The notes under the pieces are model-generated. The model was given only the letters and a program-made list of their open reading frames with translations. It was not told the origin of the DNA and ran no database searches. A stretch of 8,511 bases of DNA from Desulfovibrio sp. Its GTDB lineage: Bacteria > Desulfobacterota > Desulfovibrionia > Desulfovibrionales > Desulfovibrionaceae. This document shows, piece after piece, positions 7,509 to 8,511 of the stretch (position 1 is the stretch's first letter; every line of letters begins with the position of its first letter). Position numbers and translations under genes: made by a program. The DNA is taken from positions 1 through 8,511 of the forward strand of contig JAIWOE010000159.1 of NCBI GenBank assembly GCA_020217165.1. Reading direction: 5' to 3'.

Positions 7509-7631
7509 TTGCACGATGTTGCCAACAGGGAAGGATGGATGTTGATGCACGAGCATTGCCACGGGACGCACGGCGGCGCAAGGCCTTCGGTCTGGTGTTG
7601 GGCGGAGGGCAGGCAGGGGCTGGCCGAGCCC
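7509..7631. promoter_or_regulatory. divergent intergenic region between the tRNA nucleotidyltransferase and biotin ligase genes
   Basis: These 123 bases (75 if the nucleotidyltransferase starts at 7556) separate the only divergent gene pair, so they should hold the promoters for the eight-gene minus-strand run and for the biotin ligase. I find no convincing sigma-70 -35/-10 pair, no sigma-54 site and no clear inverted repeat that could be an operator. A GGCGGAGGGC stretch lies about 20 bases before the biotin ligase ATG, too far for a normal ribosome site. The call rests on gene orientation only. Confidence 0.45.
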
Positions 7632-8511
7632 ATGACCCCTGCCGCGGCTGCCGGCTGGGGGCGTTGGGGGGAGGATGTGGCCGCCCTGGGGCCATGGGCC
7701 GAGGCGCCGTATCCCTGGGACGGCGCCCGCCGCGGGCCGGTCTCCCCCGGGGATGCCACCCTGCCGCCGGTGGTGCTGGTGGGGCCGTGCTCCTCTGCAC
7801 TGGACGTGGCCTGGCGGCTGTTCTCCACCTGGGACGCGCCGGAGTATTCCAGTATTCTGGCCGTGACACAATGGGCGGGCCGGGGTCAGGTGCGCCGGCC
7901 GTGGAGTTCGCCGCCGGAGAATCTGCATGTGGTCATCCGCTGGCCGACCACTGGCGTGCTGGGCGGCCCCCTGGCCTTTTTGTCGGCCGGGCTGGCCGTG
8001 GCCGAGACCCTGGGGCAGCTGGGCGTCAACGTGCAGCTCAAATGGCCGAACGATGTTCTGTGGGAGGGGAGAAAGATCGCCGGATTGCTGGTGGAAGAGC
8101 GAGGCGGGGCAATGGTTGTGGGAATGGGGGTGAACGTGGGCTGGGCCCCCTCGCCGAAGGATCTTCGCGACGGTTTTGCCGTGGAAGCGGCCTCCCTGGG
8201 CTGGAACTCCGGCCCCCTGCGCTTCTGGCTGGCCTGTCTGCCGCGCTATGTTTCCATCTGCAATACCCTGAATTTGCTTGATCCAGACGAACTGTGCCAG
8301 GTGGCGGAGGGCCGACTGGCCTGGCGGGGGCAGGCCGTGGCCCTGCAGGACGCCCAGGCCGTAGATGGCAGGGTTTTTGACAAACTGGTTGCAACTGTTG
8401 TAGGCGTGGGGGTTGACGGCAGTCTCCAGGGGCTTGTGGATGGTCGTGTCATCTCGTTCAGCGCAGCTGCCGTTCGCCCTCTTTCCACTTCTACATTCCG
8501 GTTGGATCGCT
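7632..8511 (+). CDS. birA: biotin-[biotin carboxyl carrier] protein ligase, BirA catalytic type without HTH, 3' end cut by window edge
   Basis: Activates biotin with ATP to biotinyl-AMP and attaches it to a lysine of biotin carboxyl carrier domains. The frame is open from the ATG at 7632 to the window end (293 codons). The catalytic domain begins near residue 47 with CSSALDVAW (53-61), then QWAGRGQVRRPW (80-91), the biotinyl-AMP loop; LKWPND (136-141); RKIAGLLVEE (147-156) with the catalytic-type Lys148; and VVGMGVNVG (162-170). The small C-terminal beta domain is present (VGVGVDGSLQG, then VISFSAAAVRP to 283), so little is missing. The first ~46 residues are rich in Gly, Ala, Pro and Trp and do not form a winged helix, so it is a class I ligase unlikely to repress transcription like E. 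coli BirA. The Arg118 equivalent is Gln86 (see findings). The ribosome site is weak (GAG). Carboxylase genes may follow, but none is in view. Confidence 0.94.
   Translation, partial: MTPAAAAGWGRWGEDVAALGPWAEAPYPWDGARRGPVSPGDATLPPVVLVGPCSSALDVAWRLFSTWDAPEYSSILAVTQWAGRGQVRRPWSSPPENLHVVIRWPTTGVLGGPLAFLSAGLAVAETLGQLGVNVQLKWPNDVLWEGRKIAGLLVEERGGAMVVGMGVNVGWAPSPKDLRDGFAVEAASLGWNSGPLRFWLACLPRYVSICNTLNLLDPDELCQVAEGRLAWRGQAVALQDAQAVDGRVFDKLVATVVGVGVDGSLQGLVDGRVISFSAAAVRPLSTSTFRLDR

Noticed and set aside
7557..7928. N-terminal extension of the nucleotidyltransferase frame to 7928
   Set aside because: It overlaps the start of the divergent biotin ligase gene, is Pro/Arg/Gly-rich, and lies upstream of the family N-terminus MYLVGG.
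7535..8281. 248-codon plus-strand frame overlapping the biotin ligase
   Set aside because: It is in another frame from the clear BirA motifs (KWPND, GMGVNV) and has no domain features; the real gene is in the frame starting at 7632 and runs off the window end.

Overview
The window is high-GC and tightly packed. It most resembles a delta-proteobacterium of the Desulfovibrio type (Desulfovibrionales). That assignment rests on how the proteins read, for example the HslV beginning with a short pro-sequence and Gly-Thr-Thr, the ARD-type motif in the tRNA nucleotidyltransferase, and a stand-alone biotin ligase. It comes from recalled family sequences, not from a search. I see no mobile element, CRISPR array, tRNA, rRNA or prophage gene.

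Layout: eight genes lie head to tail on the minus strand and read from right to left. In transcription order they are a tRNA nucleotidyltransferase with an HD domain (cca family, 7508-6303), a DHH-family phosphoesterase (6236-5310), cysteinyl-tRNA synthetase (cysS, 5290-3833), a periplasmic M48 metalloprotease with TPRs like BepA (3805-2345), a PPC/DUF296 protein (2301-1894), a macro-domain O-acetyl-ADP-ribose deacetylase-like protein (1882-1313), the HslV protease subunit (1316-738) and IspE, which leaves the window at base 1 without its last ~40 residues. Gaps are 66, 19, 27, 43 and 11 bases, followed by two stop/start overlaps (ATGA, GTGA), so one operon is likely. One gene on the plus strand, a biotin-protein ligase (7632-8511), diverges from cca and leaves the right edge just after its C-terminal domain.

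The cluster is mostly housekeeping: tRNA 3'-end synthesis and charging, small-RNA or nucleotide turnover (DHH), envelope and cytoplasmic proteolysis (M48, HslV), ADP-ribose metabolism (macro) and isoprenoid precursor synthesis (IspE). I do not see a new defence-like system.

The most interesting signals are inside known families. The tRNA nucleotidyltransferase lacks about 18 residues between catalytic motifs A and B, where CCA-adding enzymes have the flexible loop; loss of that loop is the known signature of CC-only enzymes. The biotin ligase has Gln where Escherichia coli BirA has Arg118, the residue that holds biotinyl-AMP. HslV has a 13-residue pro-sequence before its catalytic Thr.
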